Assembly: GCF_964199755.1 (NCBI RefSeq)
Contig: NC_133913.1
Location: forward strand, 5,434,201-5,498,200
Direction of reading: 5' to 3'
Origin: Larus michahellis
Lineage: Eukaryota; Chordata; Aves; Charadriiformes; Laridae
DNA: 64,000 nucleotides
Positions 33,901 through 45,560 of the stretch are shown here, piece by piece (the first letter of the stretch is position 1; every line of letters starts with the position of its first letter). A program made the position numbers and the translations under genes. A model generated the notes under the pieces. It saw nothing but the letters and a program-made list of their open reading frames with translations, was not told the DNA's origin and did no database searches.

Positions 33901-36900
33901 GGACAGGGGAGTCACTGGACTCCCCACCCTGCTCACCCCCTGGCACCCATCACCCTTGGGCACCCTTACGGAGGGTGATGGCCACCAAGGGCAGGGCATG
34001 AGCCCCCCCCAACCCGGGCACCCCCTGCCACCCATCACCATTGGTCACCCACGCGAAGGGCGATGGCACCCCCTACGCAAGGGACCCCCTGGCACCCATC
34101 ACCCTTGGGCACCCATACAGAGGGTGATGGCCACCAAGGGCAGGGCATGAGCCCTCCCACCCCCCCCCCACCCCGGGCACCCCCTTCCGGGCACCCACCG
34201 GGATGCTGCTGCGGGCCGCCTGGTAGTGGGTGCCGGGGGGCAGCTGCACCCGCAGCTCAGCCTCGAAGGCGCCTTCGCCCACGTTGCTGGCGTTGGCGCG
34301 CAGGCGCAGCACGGCCTCCGCCCCCACCAGCAGCCGCCGGCTGGGCCTGGGGAGGGGGGGGACACACACGGGGACAGGGCTTAGCACCCCGGGGTGGCAC
34401 CGGGCACCCTTCCTCGTCCCCCCTGCCCCGCGCTCACGTGTCGGCGGCCAGGCGCAGGTCGGGGACGCAGAGGTTGTCCTCGCCGCAGTCCTCCAGGATG
34501 ATGTGGGTCTGGGAGGGAGGGGGGATGGGGGGGGGGAAGCAGGGGGGAATAGGGGGTGAGGGATGGGGAGTCATTGGGGACAAGAGTGGGTAGAGAGGGG
34601 ACATCCCGGGGAGGGACTGGGGACGGGGAAGGCACTGGGGGGACATGCCAGGGAGGGACTGGGGACAGTGAGGGGCATGGGGGGGGACATCTCAAGGATG
34701 GATTGGGGACAACAAGGGGTACAGAGGGGACACCCTGGGGAGGGACTGGGGACAGTGAGGGGCACAGGGGGGACATCCCATGGAGAGCCTGGGGACAGCG
34801 GGGAGGGTAGGGAGCACATCGCAGGGGGACAGTGGGGACAGTGGGGAGGGGCTGGAAGGACAACCCCGAGGAGGGAACGGGGACAGCGGGGGCGGCAGGG
34901 GGGACATCCCGCAGAAGCACCGGGGACACCGGGGAGGACGGGGGCTGCGTCCCAGGGAGGGGTTGGGGACACTGGGGACAGGCTGAGGGCGGCAGGGCCG
35001 GAGCACAGCGGTGGCAGAGGGTCCCCCGGGCTGGGGGTGCCCACCCGTGCCAGCCCTGGGGACGAGCCCCCCCCTCCCCGCGCTGTCCCCAGCCCAGCCG
35101 TGTGTCCCCTACCTGCGCCTGCACCTGCGTGTCCCCGTAGAGCACCAGCCCCGGGGACCCCCCCGGCAGCGCCAGGCTCAGGCTCAGGGCCACCGGGCTC
35201 AGCTTGTCCTTGAAGTCGGCCTCGTCCTGGGGACACCCATGGGCAGAGCACCCCGCGGGGACACCGTGCCCACCCCCTCACCCCCCCCCGCGACCCCCTG
35301 CCAGGACTGGGGACACCGCTGTGCCCATCCCTGTCCCCATCCCTGCTGGGGATGATGCCACTGTCCCCATCCCCGTCGCCATCCCAGCTGGGGATGCCAC
35401 TGTCCCCAGCCCTGTCCCCATCCCGGCTGGAGATGCCACTGTCCCCAGCCCTGTCCCCCAGCCTCCTTGTGTTGGGGTGCCACTGTCCCCATCCCACCTG
35501 GAGATGCCACTATCCACATCCCTGTCCCCATCCCTGGCCCCATCCCAACTGGAGCTGCCACTATCCATATCCCTGTCCCCCAGTCCCCTTGGTTTGGGGA
35601 CACCACTGTCCCCAGCCCTGTCCCCAGCCCTGTCCCCATCCCGGCTGGAGATGCCATTGTCCCCAGCCCTGTCCCCCACCCTCCTTCGGTTGGGGGTGCC
35701 ACTGTCCCCATCCCAGCTGGAGATGCCACTATCCACATCCCTGCCCCCATCCCTGTCACCATCCCGGCTGGAGATGCCACTGTCCCCAGCCCAGTCCCCT
35801 ACTCCCCTTGGTCTGGGGACACCTCTGTCCCCATCCCCATCCTGGCTGGAAATGCCACTGTCCCCAGCCCTGTCCCCCACCCTTGGGATGGGGACAGTAG
35901 CTCCTTGGGCTGGGGATGCTCCTGTCTGTCCTTATCCCTGTCCCCGTCTTGGCTGGGGGATGCCGCTGTCCCCATCCCCGTCCCCCCCCTCCTCGGGCTG
36001 AGGGTGCCCCTGTCCCCACCCGCGCTGGCGGCGTCCCCGTACCCGCAGGTAGGCGGTGAGGTTGTGGCACAGGGGGGGTGTCCCCGGGGCCACCTCCAGC
36101 GTCCTGTGCCAGGACGGCTGGTGGCCCTGCAGCAGCAGGACCCTCCGGGACAGCTTGGGCTTCAGCCGGTCCAGCTGCAGCTCGGCGTTCAGGCCTGGCA
36201 TGGTGGGGGGGTGGGGGGCATGGCACGGTGACACCCCCGGTGACACCCTGGCAGTGCCCCTTGTCCCCCCCCGGGTGACACCGGCACTCACGGATGCTCT
36301 TGGGGATGCTCTGGCCTGTCACGCTGACGCACAGCACCACGGGGAAGCTGCGGGGGGGACAGCACCCGGGGGGGGGGGTATCGGGGACCTGCCGCCATCC
36401 CTGGGGCCGCGTCCCCACCTCGGTGACATCCCCACGGCGGTGTCCCCGCGGCGGTGTCCCCACCGTGACTCACCAGCTGACGCGGGCGAGGGAGCCGGGC
36501 AGGACGCACGCCATCAGCTCGGGGTTCAGCCCGTCGGGGACGCTCAGCTGGGTGCGGGCCACCACCACGGGCTGTCCCCTGGGACACGGAGACAGGGCTG
36601 AGGTGCCAGGGGACCCGGGCAGGGACCCCCCCCAACCCCGGGGAGGCCGTGCTGCCACCGCAGCCGGCGCTTGGGACGCTCACCAGTACACGGCCACCTT
36701 GTCCGCCCCGTAAGCCCCCACCAGCAGATCTGCGGGGACAAGCAGGGGGTTGGTGACCGGGCGGGTGGCAGCGGGGTGGCACGACGGTGGCCAAGTGGCG
36801 GGGCCGTTACCTGGGTAGCCGTTGCCATCCAGGTCGGTGGCCCCGCGCAGGGCGAAGCCGAAGGCGGCGGGGCCGGGGAAGGGGCTGTCGAGGCGCTGGG

Positions 36901-39900
36901 TGGGGGCCGCCATCAGACCCTCGCTCTGCCCGCGGAAGATGAAGACCTGCCCGCTGCCACCGTCACCCCCCAGCGGGGCACCCACCGCCACGTCTGGGGA
37001 CACGGGGGACGTCAGCACCCACCGGGAACCCCAGCCCGGCACCGTCACCCGTCCCGCTCCTCCTGCCTCAGTTGCCCCGATAGTTTAGACCTGGCACCGT
37101 CCCCCTGGCACAGCCCCCCCCCTCCCCGCCACCCCCGTGCCAGGCCGGTGTTACCGTCGTAGCCGTCCTTGTCCAGGTCCCCGAGGCTGGCGATGGCGGC
37201 GGCGAAGCGGCCGTAAGGGTGGGTGCCCGTCAGGGTCTGGGGGGGCCGGGTCAGGGGCTGGTGGCCCCCCCCCAGGTAGAGGTAGAGGCGCCCCAGCTCG
37301 CTGCGCTGGCCGTCGGGGAGCCACGCCATGTAGAGGGGGGCACCCACCAGCACGTCGTCCTGCCTGCGCCCGCGGCGGGGGGGGGGGTCAGGGTCCCCAG
37401 ATTTGGGGACCGGTGGCACCCAGGGGTGTGCCAGGCGAGGGGCAGCACCCTGGGGTGCCCCCGGGGGGGGGATTTGGTGGGGCAGCAGGGGGGGACAGTC
37501 CTGGTTCTCACCCGTCCCCATTGACGTCGGCCACGGCCACCGTGTGCCCAAAGTACGATGCCACCTGGGAAGGAGCAGGGTGGGGGGTGGCACCGGGGGG
37601 GCAGGGTGGGGGGGTCGTGCCAGGGCACCATGGGCTGTGGGGGGGGCAGGTGGGTGCTGGGGTGCTATGGGGTGGGGGGGTGCAGGGGTCTGTGGAGCAC
37701 CGCGGGGGGAGCGGGCAGGTGGGTGCCGGGGGGGGACGGGGCGATGGCAGGGTGGCAGCGGGTACTGGGAGCCGTGGGGTGCTGGGAGGGGGTGGTGGGG
37801 CATGGGGGGCAGCGGGGAAGGTGGGGGGGGTGATGGGGCAGTGGGGCAGGGTGCCGTGGGGTGGTGGCACGTGGGGTCTGGGGGGCAGTGGGTGCCGTGG
37901 GGGGGCAGTGGGTGCTGTGGGGTGGCAGGGCAGTGGGGCAGGATGCCGTGGGGTGATGGCACCTGGGGTCTGGGGGGCAGTGGGTGCCGGGGGGCAGCAG
38001 TGGGTGCTGGGGGGGGGCAGAGCAGTGGGGAAGGGTGTTGTGGGGTGATGGCACGTGGGGTCTGGGGGGCAGTTGGTGCTGGGGGGGGCAGAGCAGTGGG
38101 GCAGGGTGCCATGGGGTGATGGCACGTCGGGTCTGGGGGGCAGTAGGTTCCATGGGGTGGCAGGGCAGTGGGGCAGGGTGCCGTGGGGTGGTGGCAGGTG
38201 GGGTCTCGGGGGCAGTGGGTGCCATGGGGGGGCAGTGGGTGCCGTGGGGTGGCAGGGCAGTGGGGCAGGGTGCCGTGGGGTGACGGCACCTGGGGTCTGG
38301 GAGGCAGTGGGTGCCATGGGGTGGCAGGGCAGTGGGGCAGGGTGCCATGGGGTGGTGGCAGGTGGGGTCTTGGGGGCTGTGGGTGCCATGGGGGGGCAGT
38401 GGGTGCCGTGGGGTGGCAGGGCAGTGGGGCAGGGTGCCGTGGGGTGGCAGGGCAGTGGGGGGGGGTACCTGCTCGCTGGCGATGCCCTGCAGCCGGCGCA
38501 GGGTCATCCCCGCGCTGAAGATCTCCACCTGCCCAGAGCAGCGTCAGGTCCCGTCCCCAGCTGTGTGTGTGTCCCCCCCCCGCCGCGGGGTGCCCGTCCC
38601 CAGCGGTGTGTGTCCCCCCACACCCCCCGGGGTGTCCCCACGCAGCCGGGCACTGGGCACCACTCACCTCACCCCTCGTGTTGCTCTTGTTGGGGACCCC
38701 CACCACGTACTCTGCGGGGGATGAGAGCCCTGAGTGCCCCCAGCGTGGCACTGGGGGGGCACGGGGATACCCCCTGGCACTGGGGTGGGCAGGGGGGCTC
38801 AGGGAAAGGCTCCTGAGCTGGCACCACCCGTGTCCCGAGCCCGGGGGTTCCCGGGCCCTGTGTCCCCCCCCTCCGCAGGTGGCCGTGGCCCCCCCGCGCC
38901 CACCCGGCCCTACCTTTGGTTTTGGGATCGTCATCGAACTCGCCCACGGCCACCGAGTATCCTGCGGGGAGACGGGCACCGCTGACCCCCGCCATGCCCC
39001 GGCACGAGCCGGCCATGGGTCAGGGCCGCCCCACGCCAAGAGCTCACCCCGGTAGCCATCCTCGTAGTCAGTGGCCATGGGTTCCTCCGTGGGCCGCCCC
39101 GGGCGCTCCGGCCACAGCAGGGACGTGCCGTGGAAGCGGGCGAGGATGGCATCCACCTCCACCGAGTACAGGAGCCCTGGGGACACCAGGGGCCGGGGGG
39201 GGACACAAAAGCACTGAGCGGGCACCCGCCACCCCTAGCCCGGGCCCATTGAGGGTGGCACCTAGGGGGTTGTCCCGTCTCCGGTGCCCCCCTCCCGCCG
39301 TGCCCACCCCACGGCGAGCCCCCCGGCACCCGTCGGCCCAGGCGGCAAGGCCGGGTGGGCAGCACTCACCCGTGAAGTAGTACCCGCCGGGGGCACCCAG
39401 CACCAGCGTCCCGTCCTGCGCGACCCGCCGGCGTCAGCGTCCCCCCCGGGGCACCCCCGCCCCGGCACCCCCAGCCCGACATCTCCCGCCCCAACGTCTC
39501 CCACCCCAGCTCCCCCCATCCCGACATCTCCCACACCAACACCCTCCACCCCGACGTCTCCCATCCCGGAACCCCCATCCCAGCATCTCCCACCCCAGCA
39601 CCCCCCACCCCGACATCTCCCACCCCAGCACCCCCCACCCCAGAACCCCCTAAGCTGACATCCCCCACCCCAGCACCCTCACCCCAACACCCCCCACCCT
39701 GATATCTGCCACCCCAGCACCCCCCACCCCAGCACCCCACACCCCAGCATCCACACCCCAACACCCCCCACCCCAACATCTCCCACCCCAGCACCCCCAC
39801 TCCAGCACCCCCCACCCCAATAGCTCCCTCAACACCCCCACCCTGATATCTCCCACCCCAGCACCCCCCCACCCCTGCACCTCCCCACTCCAGCAGCCCC

Positions 39901-41983
39901 CACCCCAACATTTCCCGTCCCAGCACCCCCATCCCAGCACCCTCACCCCAGCACCCCCCACCCCAGCATCTCCCACCCCGACATCTCCCACCGCAGCACC
40001 CCCCACCCCAACACCCCCACCCTGACATCTCCCACCCCCGCACCCCCGACCCCAGCACGCCCCAACACCAGCATCTCCCACCCCGACATCTCCCACCCCG
40101 ACATCTCCCAACCCAACACCCCCCACCCCAGCACCCCCCATCCCAGCACCCACATCCCAGCACCCCCCACCCCAGCACCCCCCACCCGAACACCCCCACC
40201 CCAGCCCCCCTGACGCCGACATCTCCCACCCCAGCCCCCCCCAGTCTCACCGGGGTGACGGCCGCGCTGAAGCCGATCTCGCAGTAGCGCCTGTCGTAGG
40301 CTGCGGGCACAGGGCAGGGTGAGCCCCCTGGCCGGGAGTGGGGGGCACCCACCACCCCCACCCCATCGCCCTCACCGTAGTCGCTGTCGCGGTAGGCGCC
40401 GGCCATGACCTGGTCGCGGCAGGGCGAGTACCAGGCGACGCGGCGCAGGGCGGGGGCACCCACAAAGCAGACCCCCGTCGGGGTGCGGAAGGCCTCCTGC
40501 TGCCCCTGCATCGCGTTCCAGTGCTGCAGCGGGGCGCAGGCCTGGGGACGGGGATGGGGACAGGGTGGGGGCCCACCCTGGCTGCCCACCCACCCTCCCA
40601 TTGCGTGCACCCACCACCAGTTTGCCGTCCCAACAGGTGATGGGGACAGGGACAAGGGTGGCTGCCCACCCACCCCGTCCACCCACCACCAGTTTGCCAT
40701 CCCAGCTGGTGACGGGGATGGGGACGGGGATGGGGACAGGGTGGGTGCCCGCCCTGGCTGCCCACCCACCCACCCACCCACCTACCCTCTCTTTGGGTGC
40801 ACCCACCACCAGTTTGCTGTCCCAACTGGTGATGGGGACAGGGACGGGGACGGGGACAGGGACGGGGACAGGGACAGGGACAGGGACAAGGGTGGGTGCC
40901 CACCCTGGGTGCCCACCCCATCCACCCATCACCAGTTTGCCATCCCAGCTGGTGACAGGGACAGGGATGGGGTGGGTGGCCACGCTGAGTGCCCACCCTG
41001 AGTGCCCACCCACCCTCCTTTTGGGTGCACCCGCCACCAGTTTGCCGTCCCAGCTGGTGACGGGGACGGGGACAGGGAGGGAGACAGGGTGGGTGCCCAC
41101 CCACTGTCCTGTTGGGTGCACCCACCACCGGTTTGCCATCCCAGCTGGTGACAGGGACGGGGAAGGGGACAGGGACAGGGTGGCTGCCCACCCTCCCTCT
41201 CGTTGGGTGCACCCGCCACCAGTTTGCCATCCCAACTGGTGATGGGGACAGGGACAGGGACGGGGACGGGGATGGGGACAAGGTGGGTTCCCACCCTGGG
41301 TGCCCACCCCGGGTGCCCACCCCATCCACCCGCCACCAGTTTGCCGTCCCAACAGGTGATGGGGACGGGGACAAGGGTGGGTGCCCACCCTGGGTGCCCA
41401 CCCACCCACCACCAGTTTGCCGTCCCAGCTGGTGACGGACGCCCCCAGCCACTGGTGCGACTTGTAGGTGTGGAGCTTCACGTCGTTTTGGGTCTCGGTC
41501 TCGTCTCCTGGGGGAGCGGGAGAGGGGGAACGTGCCAGGTTGGTGGCCCCCCACCTCCGTCCCGTCCCCCCCGCCCCCATTGCAGCCCACGGCACCCACG
41601 CACCCGCGGTGTCCATGGGGAGGGGGTGGCAGGGGGTCTTGCCGGGGGGCCAGGAGCAGAGGAAGACGGCGCCGGGTTGAGCCACGCCGGGCTGGGAGGT
41701 GTTGGCACGGGGTGCCCCCACCACCACGCTGGGGCTGGGGGGGCAGACAGGGTGTTGGGGGGGTGGGGGGGGTGGGGAACGGGTTCCTTGCCCGCTCCCG
41801 GCCCCCCCCGGCGTCTCCCTACCTGCCCTCCGTCGTGTGGAAATCCAAGGCGAAGCCAAAATAGCTGCCGGGGGGGCCCTGGTACACGGCGGGGGGGTCC
41901 TGGAGGAGCCCCAGGGCGGGGGTCGAGCGTGGCCCCCCCGCCAGGAGCAGCAGGGCCCGCAGCAGCGCAGCAGCACCCACCAT
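30486..41983 (-). CDS. ITGA2B: Integrin alpha-IIb, complete (30 coding exons)
   Basis: Alpha subunit of the platelet/thrombocyte fibrinogen receptor alphaIIb-beta3. Exons: 41823-41983 (ATG), 41604-41728, 41410-41507, 40376-40541, 40251-40300, 39370-39415, 39048-39176, 38914-38961, 38668-38711, 38469-38528, 37512-37564, 37155-37363, 36811-36993, 36684-36729, 36474-36578, 36292-36347, 36043-36194, 35113-35226, 34438-34508, 34199-34346, 32755-32847, 32570-32649, 32364-32444, 32178-32280, 31929-32081, 31694-31804, 31317-31430, 31010-31117, 30816-30938, 30486-30581. Total 3,126 bp, 1,041 aa (human 1,039, also 30 exons), all phases consistent. Signal peptide, seven-blade FG-GAP propeller with calcium loops ([27 protein letters not shown]), furin site RERRD, membrane span and GFFKR are present. 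It is told from ITGAV by [12 protein letters not shown] and [13 protein letters not shown], which track human alphaIIb. Confidence 0.95.
31694..31804 (-). CDS. ITGA2B: ITGA2B heavy/light-chain cleavage exon
   Basis: This exon encodes [23 protein letters not shown] matches the furin-type site that separates heavy and light chains in human alphaIIb (KRDRR-Q). The following exon carries the paired cysteines of the light chain ([11 protein letters not shown]). Confidence 0.88.
32940..34170. repeat. Minisatellite, ITGA2B intron 20
   Basis: Units of roughly 70-110 bp containing AAGGGTGATGGCCACCAAGG and CACCCCCTGGCACCCATCAC fill the intron 32848-34198. About fourteen copies. Confidence 0.88.
34560..34975. 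repeat. Minisatellite, ITGA2B intron 18
   Basis: Units of about 57 bp with GGGAGGGACTGGGGACAGTG and GGGGGGACATCCC recur about seven times between exons 19 and 18. Confidence 0.85.
35290..36020. repeat. Minisatellite, ITGA2B intron 17
   Basis: Units of 30-60 bp such as CTGGAGATGCCACTGTCCCC and AGCCCTGTCCCCATCCC fill the intron 35227-36042. Confidence 0.88.
36684..41507 (-). CDS. ITGA2B: ITGA2B beta-propeller exons 3-14
   Basis: These exons encode blades of the ligand-binding head. Recognisable pieces are [113 protein letters not shown] and [14 protein letters not shown]. Three canonical D-x-D/N-x-D/N-G calcium loops are intact. The first loop reads [10 protein letters not shown] in place of human EFDGDLNTTE. 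Confidence 0.92.
37600..38465. repeat. Minisatellite, ITGA2B intron 10
   Basis: G-rich units of about 60-110 bp containing GGGGTGGCAGGGCAGTGGGG and CAGGGTGCCGTGGGGTG fill the intron and touch the donor of exon 10 at 38468. Confidence 0.88.
39455..40240. repeat. Minisatellite, ITGA2B intron 5
   Basis: Roughly 50 copies of a 15-bp unit, CCCCAGCACCCCCCA alternating with CCCGACATCTCCCA, occupy the intron between exons 6 and 5. Confidence 0.9.
40556..41409 (-). repeat. Minisatellite in ITGA2B intron 3 copying the exon 3 edge
   Basis: Eight extra copies of the exon 3 end (minus sense CAGCTGGGACGGCAAACTGG then TGGTGGGTG) lie at about 40616, 40687, 40807, 40932, 41036, 41125, 41217 and 41336. They are separated by GGGGACGGGGACAGG and GGTGCCCACCC runs. 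The authentic donor follows exon 3 at 41409. Confidence 0.9.
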
Positions 41984-42780
41984 GGCCACCCCCAAATGCG
42001 GCCGGCAGCCACCCCCCCCCCCCCCAGCCTGTCCCAGCCTGTCCCCCCCTTATCGCAGGGGACGCAGCCGGGGACGGGGGAACACAGGAAGGTGCCCCCC
42101 CGCCCCCCCAAGCAAAACCGCTGCTGCCAAAGGGGGTGCGGGGAAGTGGGGGGACAACACGCTGCTCCGGGGGGGGTGGAGGAGCCTGGCCCGGCTGGCA
42201 GAGCAGGGGAGGGGGTGGCAGTGCCAGCGGGGGACACGGCGAGGGGCTGGGGGGGGACAACGGCCTGCGCTCACCACCCGCCTCCCCCCGCCTCCCCCCG
42301 CGCCCAGCTCAACCCGCCGCCACCCCCACGGTTGCCTATCTCGGGGTGCAGGTGGCCACGGCCCAGCCAGCGGAAACCCAGCGGGGAGGGGGGACATCCG
42401 CGGGGACCCCAATGTCGCCCCCGAGGTCCCCTCCGCAGCCGGATGGGGCGGACACGGTGTGGGGGCCGGGGGGGGGGGCCGGGACACGATTCCTGGCCCC
42501 CCACTCTCACCCCGCCAGCGTCGGTATGGCCACCAAAGGCGGGGGGGGGGGGTTTGGGGACACCAGGGGCCCAGCAGCGGCTCCGGCCAGGGGACGGGTG
42601 ACACGGGGAGGGGGGGGGACAGCCCAGAGCCGGGGGGGTCTGTGTCCTCGGCGGAGGAAAAGCCACCCCAGCACGCCCAGTCCGGGCTCCGGTGGCTACT
42701 GGGGCCAGCACTTGGCCCGACACTCGGCCGAGCCCACGTGACCCCTTCGGCTTAACCCACTTGCGGAGTTAATTAATTAA
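41984..42780 (-). promoter_or_regulatory. ITGA2B: Probable ITGA2B promoter region
   Basis: Upstream of the ATG at 41983 there is no TATA box. A minus-strand GATAA (GCGATAAGG, plus 42050-42054) lies about 70 bp before the ATG. A full WGATAR match, AGATAG (plus 42336-42341), lies about 355 bp before it. Human ITGA2B is driven by GATA1 with ETS factors in megakaryocytes. Motif function here is inferred. Confidence 0.45.
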
Positions 42781-42948
42781 AACCCGCTTAATTAAGGCCA
42801 CTCAAGCAGCCGGGGGCTCCTCTCGCCCACCCCGGGAGCCGGGGGAGAAGCACCGGAGCATCTCGCCGGGAGCGAAAAAGGGGGTTCATCCTTTTTTGGG
42901 GGACTCTGAAGCTGCGGGTGGGAAGCGAGGGGAGGCGGGGGGGACCGT

Positions 42949-43027
42949 GGGGGGCTGCGGGGTCCCGGGGAGCCCGGGGGGGCGCACCCTGCGCCCCCCC
43001 GGGCTCCCCGGGAGCCCGCAGCCCCCC
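42949..43027. repeat. Near-perfect 79-bp inverted repeat (hairpin)
   Basis: Arms 42949-42986 and 42990-43027 match at 37 of 38 positions around a 3-nt CCC loop. Both arms are almost entirely G/C and contain CCCGGGGAGCCCGGGG-type text. A very stable cruciform or RNA hairpin is possible. Confidence 0.85.
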
Positions 43028-43178
43028 ATCGGAGCAGCCGGATGGAGCCCCCCCCCGGCTGGCGGGGAGCAGCTGCCATGGGAAAGGGTGGAATTTTTTT
43101 GGGGGGGGGGGGGGGGGGGAAGAGGGGGGGTAGAGCCCGGGTTGTGGGGCTCCGGAGGTGGGGAAGGGTTTGGCTGGG

Positions 43179-43324
43179 TGTCGCGGTTTGGGGTCGGATC
43201 GGCCAAAGCGGAATGGCAGACGGAGGAGAGGAGAGGAAGAGAGAAGGCGATTTACGAGTTTAGCAAAAGAACTGAAGTACTTTAACGGAAATAAAAAGAA
43301 ATAAGGAAATAATAAATAATAATA

Positions 43325-43358
<34 letters not shown>

Positions 43359-43910
43359 AGTATACAATATAAAGAAAACCTCATCCAGCTCCCAGGATGG
43401 CGATCGCGTCACCAGCGGGCACAGGGAAAGGCCCAGATTGGAGTCAACGACGGACGGGAGCAGGATTCCGGATCGTCGGGAATGCTGGGATCGGGATCAA
43501 AGGCAGACGAACAGACAGGGTCCTCCTCGGCCGTGGGCCGCGGAAGAGAGAGATTTGACCTCGCGATCCCTCAGCGTTTATCCAGAGCGGGATGCCGACG
43601 GGATGGGAATACCCCGGTGGTCAGGTTTGGGTCCCCTCTCCTGTCCGCTCCTCCCCCCGCCGGTGGGATCCCCCCCCTACGCTTCTCCGCTTCCCAAACA
43701 CGGGAGCGAGCCGGCCCGGGTTGTTATAGCAGGAAGGATAAGCAGGAGCCTCTCCGCGTCCCGTTCCTTGGGATAATCAGGTCGTCTCGCTCCGAGGGAA
43801 GAGTTTCTGACCGCTACGCTGTTCGTCCCGCAGTTCAGGCCGTTAGAAGAGGCCCAGCTAAAAAGTCAAATCACAAATTCGGAAAATCGGTTCCGTTTTA
43901 CCTCAGAGCA
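43179..43910 (+). mobile_element. Probable solo LTR of an avian endogenous retrovirus
   Basis: Starts TGTCGCGGTTTGGGG and ends about CCTCAGAGCA. It contains an AATAATAATAAT/poly-T tract and GGTCAGGTTTGGGTC, as in bird ERV LTRs I recall. No gag, pol or env sequence is adjacent and no clear target-site duplication was found. The class is uncertain. Confidence 0.55.
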
Positions 43911-44022
43911 GGAGGCTGAGCCCAGCCCAGCCCTCAGTCCCTTGACCCGGGGGGGAGTGGGGGGGGGACAAGGGACACCGCTGGCAGCAGCGAGAATCCA
44001 AACCTGGCCGAAAGAACGCCTT

Positions 44023-44500
44023 AGAATCCTAGAATTCCCAGGGTTGGAAGGGACCTTAACGATCATCTCGTCCCAACCCCCCGCCCTGGGCAGGGACACC
44101 TCCCGCTAGATCGGGTCGCTCAGAGCCCCATCCAGCCTGGCCTTAAAAACTTCCCGGGATGGGGCTTCCACCCCCTCTCTGGCCAACCCGTTCCAGTGTC
44201 TCACCACCCTCACGGTGAAGAACTTCTTCCCAACGTCCAGTCTGAATCGTCCCATCTCTAGTTTTAATCCATTCCCTCTAGTCCTACCATTACCCGACAT
44301 CCTAAAAAGTCCCTCCCCAGCTTTCTTGTAGCCCCCTTAAGATACTGGTAGAGCCACTAGAAGGTCTCCTCGGAGCCTTCTTTTCTCCAGACTGAAAAAC
44401 CCCAACTCCCTCAGTCTGTCCTCACAGGAGAGGTGCTCCAGCCCTCTGATCATCCTCGTGGCCCTTCTCTGGACACGTCCCAGCACGTCCATAAAATTGC
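44023..44500 (-). mobile_element. CR1 LINE 3' fragment (older)
   Basis: Minus-strand CR1 with a diverged 3' end (plus AGAATCCTAGAATTCCCAGG at 44032), CCTTAACGATCATCTCGTCC, and AGGAGAGGTGCTCCAGCCC. It is clearly less similar to the three young copies than they are to each other. Confidence 0.8.
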
Positions 44501-44754
44501 CTTAAGGCAATTTTCTTTCTTTGCCCCATCAAATGACTCCATCTCCCGTTTCTTGCCATGCTGTCACTCACCCAGCCAACCCCTTCCAGGGGCACCCAAG
44601 TTAGTGCCACCTCCCCGTGGGAAGCACATGCAGGGACAACGCCGCAGCCCAGGTCGGGAGCTGCTGAGGAAGGAGATGGGAAAAATCAAACACAGGGAGG
44701 GCTGGAAGAGCAGACATGGTGATCCGCTGCTGCTGGCAGAGAGGTGGCACCATC

Positions 44755-45560
44755 CAGAGACACCTGGATGGAGAGGAACCTCACGAGGTTCAAGAAGGGC
44801 GAGCGCAGGGTGCTGCACCCGGGGAGGAACAACCCCCCGCACCAGGACAGGCTGGGGGTGACCTGCTGGAGAGCAGCTCTGGGGAAAGAGACCTGGGAGT
44901 CCTGGGGGGCAACAGGGTGACCATGAGCCAGCGATGGGACCTTGTGGCCAAGAAGCCCAATGGCATCCTGGGGGGCATCGAGAAGAGCGTGGCCAGCAGG
45001 TGGAGGGAGGTTCATCCTCCCCCTGTGCTCTGCCCTGGGGAGGCCACGGCTGGAGCTCTGGGGCCAGTGCTGGGCTCCCCGGGTCAAGAAGGACAGGGAA
45101 CTGCTGGAGAGGGGACAGCAAAGGGCCACCGAGATGCTGAGGGGACTGGAACCCCTCTCTGATGGAGAAAGGCTGAGGGATTTGGGTCTCTTCAGCCTGG
45201 AAAAAAGACGGCTGAGGGGGGATCTTATCAACGCTGATAAATACTGAAAGGGGGGGTGTCAGGAGGATGGGGCCAGGCTCTTCTCAGTGGTGCCCGGGGA
45301 CAGGACAAGGGGTAACGGGCACAAACTTGCCCCTGGGAAGTTCCATCTCAACAGGAGGAGGAACTTCTTTGCTGTGAGGGTGGCAGAGCCCTGGCACAGG
45401 CTGCCCAGAGAGGTGGGGGAGTCTCCGTCTCTGGAGACATTCCAACCCCGCCTGGCCGCGTTCCTGTGCCACCTGCTCTGGGTGACCCTGCTCTGGCCGG
45501 GGGTTGGAGGGGATGATCTCCAGAGGGCCCTGCCAGCCCCGGCAGGTCTGGGATCCCCTC
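44755..45560 (+). mobile_element. CR1 LINE 3' fragment (young)
   Basis: Plus-strand, 5'-truncated CR1 from about ACACCTGGATGGAGAGGAAC to GATGATCTCCAGAGGGCC. It is nearly identical in reverse complement to 18555-19465 and 59463-60290. Confidence 0.88.

Noticed and set aside
37045-39225. 726-codon minus frame
   Set aside because: Mixture of ITGA2B exons and the intron 10 minisatellite. True exons change frame within it.
40372-42237. Single 621-codon minus frame as an independent gene
   Set aside because: It is exon 3 of ITGA2B read on through intron 3. The gene is fully explained by spliced exons. The open frame is mentioned only for the decoy-donor finding.
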